58,880 bases of DNA from T3SED10-260 sp035363255 (GTDB lineage Bacteria; Caldisericota; Caldisericia; UBA6126), in the NCBI GenBank assembly GCA_035363255.1, contig DAOSES010000016.1:1-58880 (forward strand). The letters are read 5' to 3'. A program made the translations under genes and the position numbers. How positions within the stretch are numbered: the first letter of the stretch is position 1; every line of letters begins with the position of its first letter. The notes beneath the pieces were generated by a model. The model was not told the DNA's origin. It made no database searches and saw only the letters and a list, made by a program, of their open reading frames with translations. Below, piece by piece: positions 24,555 through 32,586 of the stretch.

Positions 24555-26884
24555 CTTGCACACTCCTTTTCTTTAGCTGGATCCAATAATTTTTCCAAAA
24601 TCATTAAAGCCCCACTTTTATGGAGCATTTGATTAGCATTCCCACACTTGGGCGACTGAATACAGGCAGGACAGCCCGTCTCCTTCTCGCACTTGCACTT
24701 TCGTATCACATCATAGCTGGCAAGCAGGATTTCTGAAAAAAGCTCATAAGCCTTTTCGCTCAGACCAATCCCGCCCTCATAGCCATCATAAATAAAAATA
24801 TGCGCGTTCATACTCGGCAAATAGCAGGGGGTGGAAAAGCCTCCAATATCCCAGCGATCGCAAAGCACATAAAAAGGCATGATGCCGATCATAGCGTGCT
24901 CCAGCCCATGCAGACCTCCCACAAAGGCTTCCTCGCCCAAAACCTGCACCACCGCCTGCTTGATTTCAGGCTTAATCTCAAACCACAGCGCCTGGGTGTC
25001 AAAGGTGATCTCGGGCAGTTGCAAAGGAATGCGACCGAGGATCTTGTCAAAACGCTTCATCTGATAGGCATAAAAATTTTCCTGCGAGTGCACATCCCCA
25101 AAGAATACCGGAATATGATGCACCAGCTTGCTTTTCTGCGTATCGGTAATTTCCAGTTGCACTTCCTTCAAAACTTCCGTGTAATAATCCACTTCAGCCG
25201 GATTTGCCTGGATAAACTTCTTCCCATGATCCATCGATTCCACCACATAGGACTCGTTGCGATGCAAAAACACTGCTCCCGGGTGGGCTTCCCGATAAGC
25301 CTGGGCACGTTCGAGCGTTTCCAAGACCCTTCCCTGGGCAAAGAGCTGATACGATTCCGAGCCGATCTGATTGAGACGCACCGCATCCGTAGCCCTGCCC
25401 GTGCCCACATAGACCCAGCCAGCAGGCGTCTTGCGAATCAGGTGGAGTTTTTCCATTTCCTCCAAAATATTCCATGCCTGGGGGTCAAAGGCATTCTTGT
25501 CTTCTTCCTCTTTCAAAGGCAGTTCCGCCGAAGCGCACAAAAGATGACCCGAGGCGATATAGGGGTTGTGCAGGTCCACAATCGCATGCTCATGGTTTTT
25601 CTTAAAAAACATCTCCGGGTGTTCCATCAAATATTGATCCAGGGGGTTTTGAAAGGCAATCAAAGCCACGAGGGCTTCCTTCCTTCCTCGCCCCGCGCGC
25701 CCTGCCTGTTGCCAGGTGGAAATCTGGGTCCCGGGATAGCCACAAATGATCACACTATCCAGCGAGCCTACATCAATTCCCAGCTCCAGCGCATTGGTGG
25801 AAACCACGCCCAAAAGCTCTCCATTCTTCAAACCCTGCTCAATCGACCGACGGTCTTCGGCCATATAGCCCGAGCGGTAGGAAGCGATCCGATGGCTGGG
25901 AATATTATACTTCCGCTCCCCCTCTTCCTTCAGCGACATGCCCATCCATTCCGCCATCTTGCGCGAAGAGGTAAAGCAGATGGTCTGCAGTTGCTTTTTC
26001 ATCAGCTCCAGCATCAACTCGCGCGAGGTGTCGTAGGTGGATTGCAAACCCACCCCATCATAAAAAGGATTGTAGAGCAAAAAAGTCTTCTTCTTGCTGG
26101 GCGAAGTATCGTCACTAATCCATTCACAGGATTTTCCAAGCAATTTTTGCGAAAATTCCTGAGGGTTGGCAAGCGTGGCGCTCGAAAGCACCCACTGCGG
26201 GCTGGAGCCATAAAACCTGCATATCCGCTGAAGCCGTCGAAACACCATCGCCATATGGGATCCAAAGACCCCCCGATAGCAATGCGCCTCATCCACCACA
26301 ATCGCCTTCAGATGGCTGTAAAACGAGGCCCACTTGGTATGCCAGGGCAAAATCATATGCAATTCATAAGGATTGGTCAAAACTATGCGGGAGTTTTTGC
26401 GAATCCCCGGTCGCAGACTTTGCGGAGTGTCTCCATCATAGAGCGCAGGGCGGAGCGACAAGCCCATCTCCTGCTCCATGCTTTTCAGCGTTTTGAGCTG
26501 ATCGTTGCTCAAAGCCTTGGCAGGGTAAATATATAGGGCGGTGGCTTGAGGGTCTTGGATCAGAGCCTCCATCACCGGCAGATTAAAACTCAGGGTCTTT
26601 CCCGAAGAAGTGGGCGTGGTGAGGATGATATCCTTCCCCTCGCGAAAAGCTTCCAGGGTTTGATGCTGGTGGCAATAGAGCCTGACGCGTTGACGCAAAA
26701 GCCAGGAATGAATTGCCTCGGGAAGGGGACGCTTGATGGTGGCATACTCCGCCTCCCTCTCAGGGATCTCTTCAATCCTGCTGATGCGCAGTTTGTGAAA
26801 AGAATCCCCACGCAACTCCCTCACCAGCAGGTCTATCATCGAAAACTCTTCCGTCGTGCTTCCGTACTTTTTTTCTTCTTCCAT
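24551..26884 (-). CDS. mrfA: MrfA/YprA-type DEAH helicase with DUF1998 domain
   Basis: 777 residues, close to Bacillus MrfA. Walker A TTPTSSGKT (about 91-99), DEAH box VVDEAHCYRG, motif VI region QAGRAGRGRKEA, and a C-terminal DUF1998/MrfA zinc-binding cluster CKCEKETGCPACIQSPKC. The Bacillus protein is a 3'-5' DNA helicase acting with the nuclease MrfB in repair of mitomycin-type damage; no MrfB gene is seen here. First gene of the housekeeping operon ending with radA. The start at 26884 has a weak AGAGG site. DISARM DrmA-like proteins also carry DUF1998 but are larger. Confidence 0.88.
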   Translation of the reverse strand: MEEEKKYGSTTEEFSMIDLLVRELRGDSFHKLRISRIEEIPEREAEYATIKRPLPEAIHSWLLRQRVRLYCHQHQTLEAFREGKDIILTTPTSSGKTLSFNLPVMEALIQDPQATALYIYPAKALSNDQLKTLKSMEQEMGLSLRPALYDGDTPQSLRPGIRKNSRIVLTNPYELHMILPWHTKWASFYSHLKAIVVDEAHCYRGVFGSHMAMVFRRLQRICRFYGSSPQWVLSSATLANPQEFSQKLLGKSCEWISDDTSPSKKKTFLLYNPFYDGVGLQSTYDTSRELMLELMKKQLQTICFTSSRKMAEWMGMSLKEEGERKYNIPSHRIASYRSGYMAEDRRSIEQGLKNGELLGVVSTNALELGIDVGSLDSVIICGYPGTQISTWQQAGRAGRGRKEALVALIAFQNPLDQYLMEHPEMFFKKNHEHAIVDLHNPYIASGHLLCASAELPLKEEEDKNAFDPQAWNILEEMEKLHLIRKTPAGWVYVGTGRATDAVRLNQIGSESYQLFAQGRVLETLERAQAYREAHPGAVFLHRNESYVVESMDHGKKFIQANPAEVDYYTEVLKEVQLEITDTQKSKLVHHIPVFFGDVHSQENFYAYQMKRFDKILGRIPLQLPEITFDTQALWFEIKPEIKQAVVQVLGEEAFVGGLHGLEHAMIGIMPFYVLCDRWDIGGFSTPCYLPSMNAHIFIYDGYEGGIGLSEKAYELFSEILLASYDVIRKCKCEKETGCPACIQSPKCGNANQMLHKSGALMILEKLLDPAKEKECAR

Positions 26885-27109
26885 TTGCCTCTATTGTAAG
26901 ATAGATAGGCATGGAAATAAAACTCATTTTTAGTCTTGTTCAATGTGGAGCGGGGTTGCATTGATATTCTTGGGGAGTCTTATTGTGTCTCCTACCCTAC
27001 TTTGAAACAAGCTTTTTTCAAAAGAAAAGCTCGAAACAAACATTTGACTAAGTTTGATTAGAATGAATCCTAAGAAAAATTCTCTCGAAAAAAGGAATAG
27101 TATGTAAAA

Positions 27110-27715
27110 TCATGCTAATGTTCTAAGCTCATAGAAAATCAATTCATACTCTTCAGGAGTAATCAGATTTCTATCGTAAACAGCAAATGACCATTCAAGC
27201 TGAATTATAGTTCCCTCACATAGAACAGATCTATATCTAGATTTAACTTCAATACTATGTTTTATAAAAGCTTCTTTTTCACTATCTGTTAAAAAGAACT
27301 GATTACCACTTTGTTTACTATTTTTTGTTTCAAATTCATATAAAAATGAGTAATCAATCCTCTCTGAATTCATGTTCCATAAATCTTTGTATACTCCTTC
27401 AATAAATAATGAATTTAAGGAAACATTTAGAGTGCCACTTTTTAAAGCATAAAAAAAAGGATAAATGAAAATAACAGTTTTTTGATTTTTATCTTTCTCG
27501 GTTTCAATAAAATTTAGAACCTCATCAGCATTGGCGCAAATTTTTTTAGGAAGCCAAATATCATTTCCTTCTATAACTGCTGTTCTTGCGGTCCAGAGCA
27601 TATGATTTTTTAAAATATTTTTGTCGAATCTATCATCAATCATCACCCAATTCATCGATGGAAGGGATAAACTCTTTAATTCATACAGACCTAAAAGTTT
27701 ATTAATCTTTTGCAT
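27110..27715 (-). CDS. Unknown protein coupled to a dGTPase gene
   Basis: 201 residues from the ATG at 27715. The GGGGAGGA ribosome site for this start is made of the last codons of the dGTPase gene, whose stop lies two bases before the ATG, so the two are tightly coupled. Not recognised. The sequence is AT-rich in base use, soluble and mixed alpha/beta, with tryptophans (MNWVMIDD, LEWSFAVYD) and a hydrophobic strand TVIFIYPFFYAL. No catalytic motif is evident. Its conserved-looking coupling to a dGTPase in a defence island suggests an effector regulator, sensor or inhibitor (inference). Confidence 0.7.
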   Translation of the reverse strand: MQKINKLLGLYELKSLSLPSMNWVMIDDRFDKNILKNHMLWTARTAVIEGNDIWLPKKICANADEVLNFIETEKDKNQKTVIFIYPFFYALKSGTLNVSLNSLFIEGVYKDLWNMNSERIDYSFLYEFETKNSKQSGNQFFLTDSEKEAFIKHSIEVKSRYRSVLCEGTIIQLEWSFAVYDRNLITPEEYELIFYELRTLA

Positions 27716-27717
27716 AA

Positions 27718-29286
27718 TTATCCTCCCCAATGTGTGGTTTTCAGATCATTATACATTTTACATGCATAACTATCCGTCATGCCAGCTAAATGATCAGTTA
27801 TAACTCTTTCCTTAACATTGCCATTGCTAATAATTTTTTGAGTTTTTAATGGTAAAAGTTTTTGGTCTTGTGAATACTCACTGTAAAGACACATGAGTAC
27901 TTCGTTTCCTTTTTTATCCATTAATGCAACTTCAGGACTTTTGCAAAAATGATCCGATATTAACTTGCTGATCTTGTTGATATGATTGCTGAAGTTTTCA
28001 TTGAAACCAATTAAAAATGAGCTTTGATAAGCGTCCTTTTTTAGCTTTTTAAACAACTTATACTTCTCAGTTTTATCTTCCTTTTTTAACAATTTAAGCT
28101 CATAATTATTACTATTTAGTAAAAACCTATGCTCAGTATTGTCTAAGAATTGATCCAAAGTGTTGTATTTCTTAAATACTGTATCATCACTAAAAGGAAG
28201 GTGTTTATCTCTTGGTTTTATGGAATAATTATTTTTAATAATGTCATTTAAAAACTTATCCTTATTTGTAGTTGCTTCATTTTTTAACAAAAGTTCTTTA
28301 AGGTTTTTTGAGTATTTATCTTTACATATAAGAATTGCATCCTCAAAGTTTTTTGGGGACTGTTTGCTTAATCTCTCGGCGGAATCTTCAATTATTTTTG
28401 TGCAAATACAATAGACAATATCTCTCATTTTGATATCAGCTAAAGATTTAATTTTTCTATCTTTTAACGAATCAACACTTCTAAACATTTCCTCAAAATA
28501 TCTAGTTATATCATCATTATACAAATCCTGATTTGTAATAGCATTTTTTAGCAAATTGGACGTAACAAAATCATCCCAATCGTGACATAAATATGCAATT
28601 TTATCTGCCCAATAAACAGTTTGTGCTTCAAGAAAACTTGGACAATAAACTTCATCATCCGTTAAACCAATTTCTTTAAAAATGTTAAACTGCTTTTCTA
28701 TATCTTCTTTTTTGCAGTTAATAATATCTGTATCATGTTTTAAAACTCCAAGCTTCACATATTTATCAACTTCTTTTAAGTCGCTTTGATCCTCTGCTCG
28801 ATTGCTTAAAATGTGCAGATACCTTACAGATTGCAAAGAATGCAAAAAACCTCCATGTTTTTCATCGCTTGATCTTAGACTTTTATTTAGTGCTCTTTCT
28901 CCTGCATGTCCAAAAGGAGTGTGACCTATATCATGGCCCATCGCAATCGCACTCACTAAATCAAGATTTAAACCAAGAGCGTTAGCAATACTATATGCAA
29001 TCTGATCTACTTCCAGTGTATGTGATAACCTATTCCTATAATGTGCAAACTTTTTTTGAGTATTATTATGTTCACCTATAACACTTACAAAAACTTGAGC
29101 TTTACTTTGTAGTCTTCTAAAAGCTAAAGAATAAAGAATCTTATCTCTATCTCTTCGATAATTAGTTCTATAAGTTTCTCTTGCTGTATCTTTCGATCTC
29201 CAATGCAAAGAATTTTTAATAGCATAGGGAGCCAATTGGTTATCTAAGACTTCTTCCAAGGTTTTTCTATCTCTTGCTATAATCAT
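27718..29286 (-). CDS. dgt: dGTPase (HD-domain dNTP triphosphohydrolase)
   Basis: 522 residues. HD-domain signature: RNRLSHTLEV (His89), then GHDIGHTPFGHAGE (His118-Asp119, His122, His127), preceded by the dGTPase-specific AFRRLQSKAQVF segment. The family hydrolyses dGTP to deoxyguanosine and triphosphate, and some members block phages by depleting nucleotides. AGGAG lies five bases before the ATG at 29286. The gene is AT-rich and is the first gene of a two-gene unit with the protein above. A housekeeping role is possible, but the location next to defence genes and the coupled unknown partner favour a defence function (inference). Confidence 0.88.
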   Translation of the reverse strand: MIIARDRKTLEEVLDNQLAPYAIKNSLHWRSKDTARETYRTNYRRDRDKILYSLAFRRLQSKAQVFVSVIGEHNNTQKKFAHYRNRLSHTLEVDQIAYSIANALGLNLDLVSAIAMGHDIGHTPFGHAGERALNKSLRSSDEKHGGFLHSLQSVRYLHILSNRAEDQSDLKEVDKYVKLGVLKHDTDIINCKKEDIEKQFNIFKEIGLTDDEVYCPSFLEAQTVYWADKIAYLCHDWDDFVTSNLLKNAITNQDLYNDDITRYFEEMFRSVDSLKDRKIKSLADIKMRDIVYCICTKIIEDSAERLSKQSPKNFEDAILICKDKYSKNLKELLLKNEATTNKDKFLNDIIKNNYSIKPRDKHLPFSDDTVFKKYNTLDQFLDNTEHRFLLNSNNYELKLLKKEDKTEKYKLFKKLKKDAYQSSFLIGFNENFSNHINKISKLISDHFCKSPEVALMDKKGNEVLMCLYSEYSQDQKLLPLKTQKIISNGNVKERVITDHLAGMTDSYACKMYNDLKTTHWGG

Positions 29287-29332
29287 TTTTGCTCCTACAT
29301 AGAAAACACGAATATTTAATCTTATATCGGAT

Positions 29333-29360
29333 ATGTAACTAAAAACTAAACTAAAGTCAA
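29333..29360 (-). promoter_or_regulatory. Candidate promoter of the dGTPase operon
   Basis: TTGACT, 16 bases, TTACAT on the minus strand, about 50 bases before the dGTPase start. The -35 box and spacer match other promoters in this window. Confidence 0.35.
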
Positions 29361-29523
29361 GGTATTAACACCACTTGTTATTGTCGATAGAAATATGTAC
29401 CACAAAATTAATCAAAGAGTGTGTCTTTTTGACATAAAAACAAGTCTAGATTAAAGTCGCTCAAATAGACGAGACCATTGACAAGTCTTAGTAAAACATA
29501 AAATCCCATAAAGCTCTTTAATT

Positions 29524-29625
29524 TTAATGGGTTACAGGTTGAAAGCTGCTCTGCTTGTATAGCTTCATTGCTTTTTCATTGGTGTCCTGTAGCTGAAGCT
29601 CAAAATAATGATGAACTTTAGCTTT
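29524..29625 (-). pseudogene. C-terminal remnant of a GNAT acetyltransferase
   Basis: An open stretch of about 33 codons reads FELQLQDTNEKAMKLYKQSS followed by FQPVTH and a stop. This has the pattern of GNAT C-termini (L-x-V-x-x-x-N-x-x-A-x-x-L-Y-x-x-x-G-F). A stop codon precedes it and no upstream domain is visible. It lies in the ~700-base gap between the dGTPase and DUF4062 genes, where no intact gene is seen. Confidence 0.4.
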
Positions 29626-29992
29626 TACATTTTTCTACCTTCTGTTAGAATTTCTTGAATACCTCCGTTTTAAAAGAAATTCAGAGTTAACTCACACAAA
29701 TTCAATCGTAGAAAAAGAAGCATTGATAAGATCATTAGAATAAGTTTTCTTGGCTACCAAGATAACGTAATTGTAACTTAAATAAGAAAAATCGAGGTAA
29801 AACTTTTGGAAACATAATCACCGGTAATTTCTGTATGTAACTTTGCAATCTACTCTATGTCTTCTTTTTTCTTTAGAGTGCAATCTAATTATTGCACACT
29901 TAAGTAGTAAAAATGGGCGTTATTGCAAATTAAAATCCTCAGAATTGCAAAAGTCCTCTTCAAAAATAGAAATATTCTATAGAATTGTACGT

Positions 29993-31348
29993 ATGGATAA
30001 AATGTACCATGTTTTTATTAGTTCTACTTATACTGACTTGATTGAAGAACGAAAAAAGGTAATCGATACTATTTTGAAAATGAACAACATTCCTATAGGA
30101 ATGGAAATGTTCAGCGCCAATGATGATGATCAATGGGCAATTATTAAAAAAACAATTGATCTTGCAGATTACTATCTATTGATCATAGGACATCGCTATG
30201 GAAGTATGACTAATGATGGAATTAGTTATACCGAAAAAGAGTTTAATTATGCTGTAAGCCAGAATATTCCAGTATTAATCTTTATTCGCGAACGAAACAT
30301 GAAAATAAACTTGCGAAAACGTGAACTGTTTCCACAAAGAAAAGAATTGTTAAAACAATTTGTTCAAAAAGCTCAATCTAACAAAATGGTTGAATATTGG
30401 AAAAACGGCGACGAATTGTGCAGAAATGTAAGCATTTCATTACATAAGATCATAAGTGATACACCAAGAGAAGGATGGATTAGATCAAACATAAAACTAC
30501 ATGTAATTGATAAGCTAAAAGAGCAGAATTTTGAGCTATCTAAAAAAATAGTTCAGTTACAGCTTCAAACTGAACAAAAAAAACCTAGCTTTGATTTGCT
30601 CATAAATGAGATGAATTCATTATCGATCAATTTCACTGAGCCATCTGTTGAGAAAGTGCTATACCCTCAGCGATTAAAAGTTAGCGACATACCTTCAGTG
30701 TTAATGGAATTGGTTACTATAGATGACATAGAAAAGTATAATTCTGCATTGCCATCCAATGACCAAATAGATAAATACAATTCGGACATTGAATTTTATG
30801 AGTTAGTAAAAAACAATACAAGTAAAATTGGAATAAAGGTAAGAAACAATGGTAACTGTAAAGCCAATGACGCAAGATTAATCATCAAATTCCCAGATGA
30901 GCTTAAAATATACAAGAATAAAAAAGTTGAAACAGTCATAAAACCAAAGAAGCTAGAAATGCCTTCTAACCCTATTGATAATGGGTTTAAGCAGCTAAAC
31001 TCGAAAAAATCAACTTCAAGTATCATTCAAAGCGTTATGGGGAAAAATCCATCTATTTGGAGCATCTTAACAGAATATCCAAGGGTTAACACAAAGATTC
31101 AGTTCCCCAGCTCAGAAAACAGTTTTATTTCTTGTTACAACACTGAAGTAACTTCTGATTGTGTCAATAATGAGCTTACCATCTGGATAGACAGCTTACT
31201 TCATAAGAGCACAAAAACCTTGGAAGATGAGTTCTACCTTGTGCATTTTATTCCAGGTAATTATAAATTGAAGATTGAAGTTATTTGCGAAGAACTAACA
31301 GAGCTGGAAACAGTTGAGTTTCCTATCGAAGTTCTGAAAAAAGAATAA
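29993..31348 (+). CDS. DUF4062 domain protein
   Basis: 451 residues from the ATG at 29993; a longer frame begins at a TTG without a ribosome site and adds a non-conserved leader. The N-terminus is a DUF4062 domain: MYHVFISSTYTDLIEERKKV, GMEMFSANDDDQW, then DYYLLIIGHRYGS and SYTEKEFNYAV. This domain has a TIR/Rossmann-like fold and is often fused to defence or STAND effector modules. After a coiled-coil-like stretch (about 170-205) comes a beta-rich C-terminal domain (VRNNGNCKANDARLIIKFPD) resembling an immunoglobulin-like fold. No ATPase module is present. No strong Shine-Dalgarno is seen. Enzymatic activity unproven. Confidence 0.82.
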   Translation: MDKMYHVFISSTYTDLIEERKKVIDTILKMNNIPIGMEMFSANDDDQWAIIKKTIDLADYYLLIIGHRYGSMTNDGISYTEKEFNYAVSQNIPVLIFIRERNMKINLRKRELFPQRKELLKQFVQKAQSNKMVEYWKNGDELCRNVSISLHKIISDTPREGWIRSNIKLHVIDKLKEQNFELSKKIVQLQLQTEQKKPSFDLLINEMNSLSINFTEPSVEKVLYPQRLKVSDIPSVLMELVTIDDIEKYNSALPSNDQIDKYNSDIEFYELVKNNTSKIGIKVRNNGNCKANDARLIIKFPDELKIYKNKKVETVIKPKKLEMPSNPIDNGFKQLNSKKSTSSIIQSVMGKNPSIWSILTEYPRVNTKIQFPSSENSFISCYNTEVTSDCVNNELTIWIDSLLHKSTKTLEDEFYLVHFIPGNYKLKIEVICEELTELETVEFPIEVLKKE

Positions 31349-31555
31349 TCTTTGTATATTTATAAATTTCCAGTCAAATCAAAGATTTGCACAATATGCG
31401 TATTAATTAACGTTTTCTGATAGTTTTTGTATTGTCTCTATAGATAGTTAATCCGCATGATTCACACTAAACTGACCCACCCCCACACATACATTGCGAG
31501 AAGGTGTGATTTGTGAAAGTATGGGTATCGAGGCAAAAGCAAAAATACCCCTGCT

Positions 31556-31702
31556 TCACCATACTTCTTTCCCCACTGGCTTGCCCCAGTCCAATTCCTC
31601 CGAGGGTTCTCTTTTAGTCGACAATATCACTTCAATGGGCTGATTGTAAAACTGCTCCAAGCGTTCTTTCAGGCTGATGTGTTTGGTTTTTTTCGCTTCC
31701 AT
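31556..31702 (-). CDS. Orphan MazE-tail peptide, copy 1
   Basis: 48 residues from the ATG at 31702, with AAGAGG ten bases upstream. The C-terminus LDWGKPVGKEVW matches the toxin-binding end of MazE antitoxins (E. coli MazE ends in a very similar DWG-x-P-x-GKEVW). The N-terminal AbrB-type DNA-binding domain is absent; instead there is a short basic helix, KHISLKERLEQFYNQPIEV. The real mazE nearby (31951) also ends in VGKEVW. It may neutralise MazF-type toxins without binding DNA, or act as an anti-antitoxin decoy; both are inferences. A second copy is at 34686-34850. Confidence 0.6.
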   Translation of the reverse strand: MEAKKTKHISLKERLEQFYNQPIEVILSTKREPSEELDWGKPVGKEVW

Positions 31703-31888
31703 AAGGCTCTGTCCTCTTTTTAAAAATATTCTAAACATCTATATTTTAGCACAATTACACCATTTAAGCTTATATTACATGAGCAATGGATCAATGCAAA
31801 ATCAATATTTTATTATCTTGTGCTGGCTCCCTGCAGGGTTTTTTGTTTTTCCAAGAAGCATCCTAAAAAATGTTAGCTTTAGCATTAC

Positions 31889-31922
31889 TTGACTTGCCCA
31901 GGATTAAATCTACAATGTAGAT
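31889..31922 (+). promoter_or_regulatory. mazEF promoter and palindromic operator
   Basis: TTGACT (31889-31894), 16 bases, TACAAT (31911-31916). A perfect 15-base palindrome, ATCTACAATGTAGAT (31908-31922), covers the -10 box, as expected for autoregulation by the MazE/MazF complex. Confidence 0.65.
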
Positions 31923-31950
31923 ACATTTTTTAGGAAAGGGAGATGCAAAC

Positions 31951-32193
31951 ATGTTGGCTAAAATTCAAAAATGGGGAAACAGTCTGGCTTTACGCATACC
32001 ATCTTCGATGGCCAAACAACTTGGGATTCATCAAAATACCTTCGTCGAAATTATTGAAAAAGGCGATAAAATCATAGTAGAGCCAATCAAAAAACCAAGA
32101 TACAATTTTCAGGAAATGCTCAGTCAGATTAATGAAGAAAATTTGCACCAGGAACAGAGCTTTGGAGATTCAGTTGGGAAAGAAGTATGGTAA
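31951..32193 (+). CDS. mazE: MazE-family antitoxin
   Basis: 80 residues. N-terminal AbrB/MazE DNA-binding domain: IQKWGNSLALRIPSSMAKQL, then VEIIEKGDKIIVEPI. The C-terminal tail, ending VGKEVW, is the part that wraps around MazF. It neutralises the MazF RNase and represses its own promoter. GGGAG lies eight bases before the ATG. Its end overlaps mazF by seven bases, so antitoxin and toxin translation are coupled. Confidence 0.93.
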   Translation: MLAKIQKWGNSLALRIPSSMAKQLGIHQNTFVEIIEKGDKIIVEPIKKPRYNFQEMLSQINEENLHQEQSFGDSVGKEVW

Positions 32194-32528
32194 AAAAAAC
32201 CTATTGTCCCGATAGAGGTGATTTGGTATGGCTGGAATTTTCTCCTGGATCAGGTCACGAGCAAATGGGAAAGCGACCAGCTTTATGCATAAGCAACAAA
32301 GATTACAATGAAAAAACTGCTTTGGCACTCTTTTGTCCTTGCACTTCTGTAATCAAGGGATACCCCTATGAAGTCCTCATTACGGGCACCAAAAAGATTC
32401 AAGGGGTGGTTCTGGCTGATCAGATAAAAAGCCTGGACTGGAAAACAAGAAACATCTCCTTTATTGCCTCAATCCCAGGTTCTCATCTAGACGAAGTTTT
32501 AGCCAAGCTTTCCACTTTGCTGGAATAA
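32187..32528 (+). CDS. mazF: MazF-family mRNA interferase toxin
   Basis: 113 residues, close to E. coli MazF in length and sequence. It has YCPDRGDLVWLEFSPGSGHE, KRPALCISNKDYNEKT, CPCTSVIKGYPYEV and VVLADQIKSLDW. The conserved Arg of KRPAL and Thr of CPCTS are the catalytic residues in the family. It cleaves single-stranded RNA at a short motif and arrests growth unless held by MazE. In defence islands such pairs act as abortive-infection or island-stabilising modules. Confidence 0.95.
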   Translation: MVKKTYCPDRGDLVWLEFSPGSGHEQMGKRPALCISNKDYNEKTALALFCPCTSVIKGYPYEVLITGTKKIQGVVLADQIKSLDWKTRNISFIASIPGSHLDEVLAKLSTLLE

Positions 32529-32553
32529 AAAGCACTTACCACCAAAATAGCAA

Positions 32554-32581
32554 TTGACTGCCAAAATAATCGTGCTAAAAT
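32554..32581 (+). promoter_or_regulatory. Promoter placing the start site at the ATG (leaderless)
   Basis: TTGACT, 16 bases, TAAAAT, ending five bases before ATGATG. The predicted transcription start falls on or next to the start codon at 32587, and no ribosome site is present, suggesting leaderless translation. Confidence 0.5.
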
Positions 32582-32586
32582 AGCAT

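Noticed and set aside
24800..26536. A 578-codon open frame on the plus strand
   Set aside because: It is the antisense of the MrfA-like helicase gene, kept open by GC-rich codon use; the minus-strand product has full helicase motifs.
29843..29992. A 50-residue N-terminal extension of the DUF4062 protein from a TTG
   Set aside because: No ribosome site, cysteine- and leucine-rich low-quality sequence, and the conserved domain begins right after the ATG at 29993.
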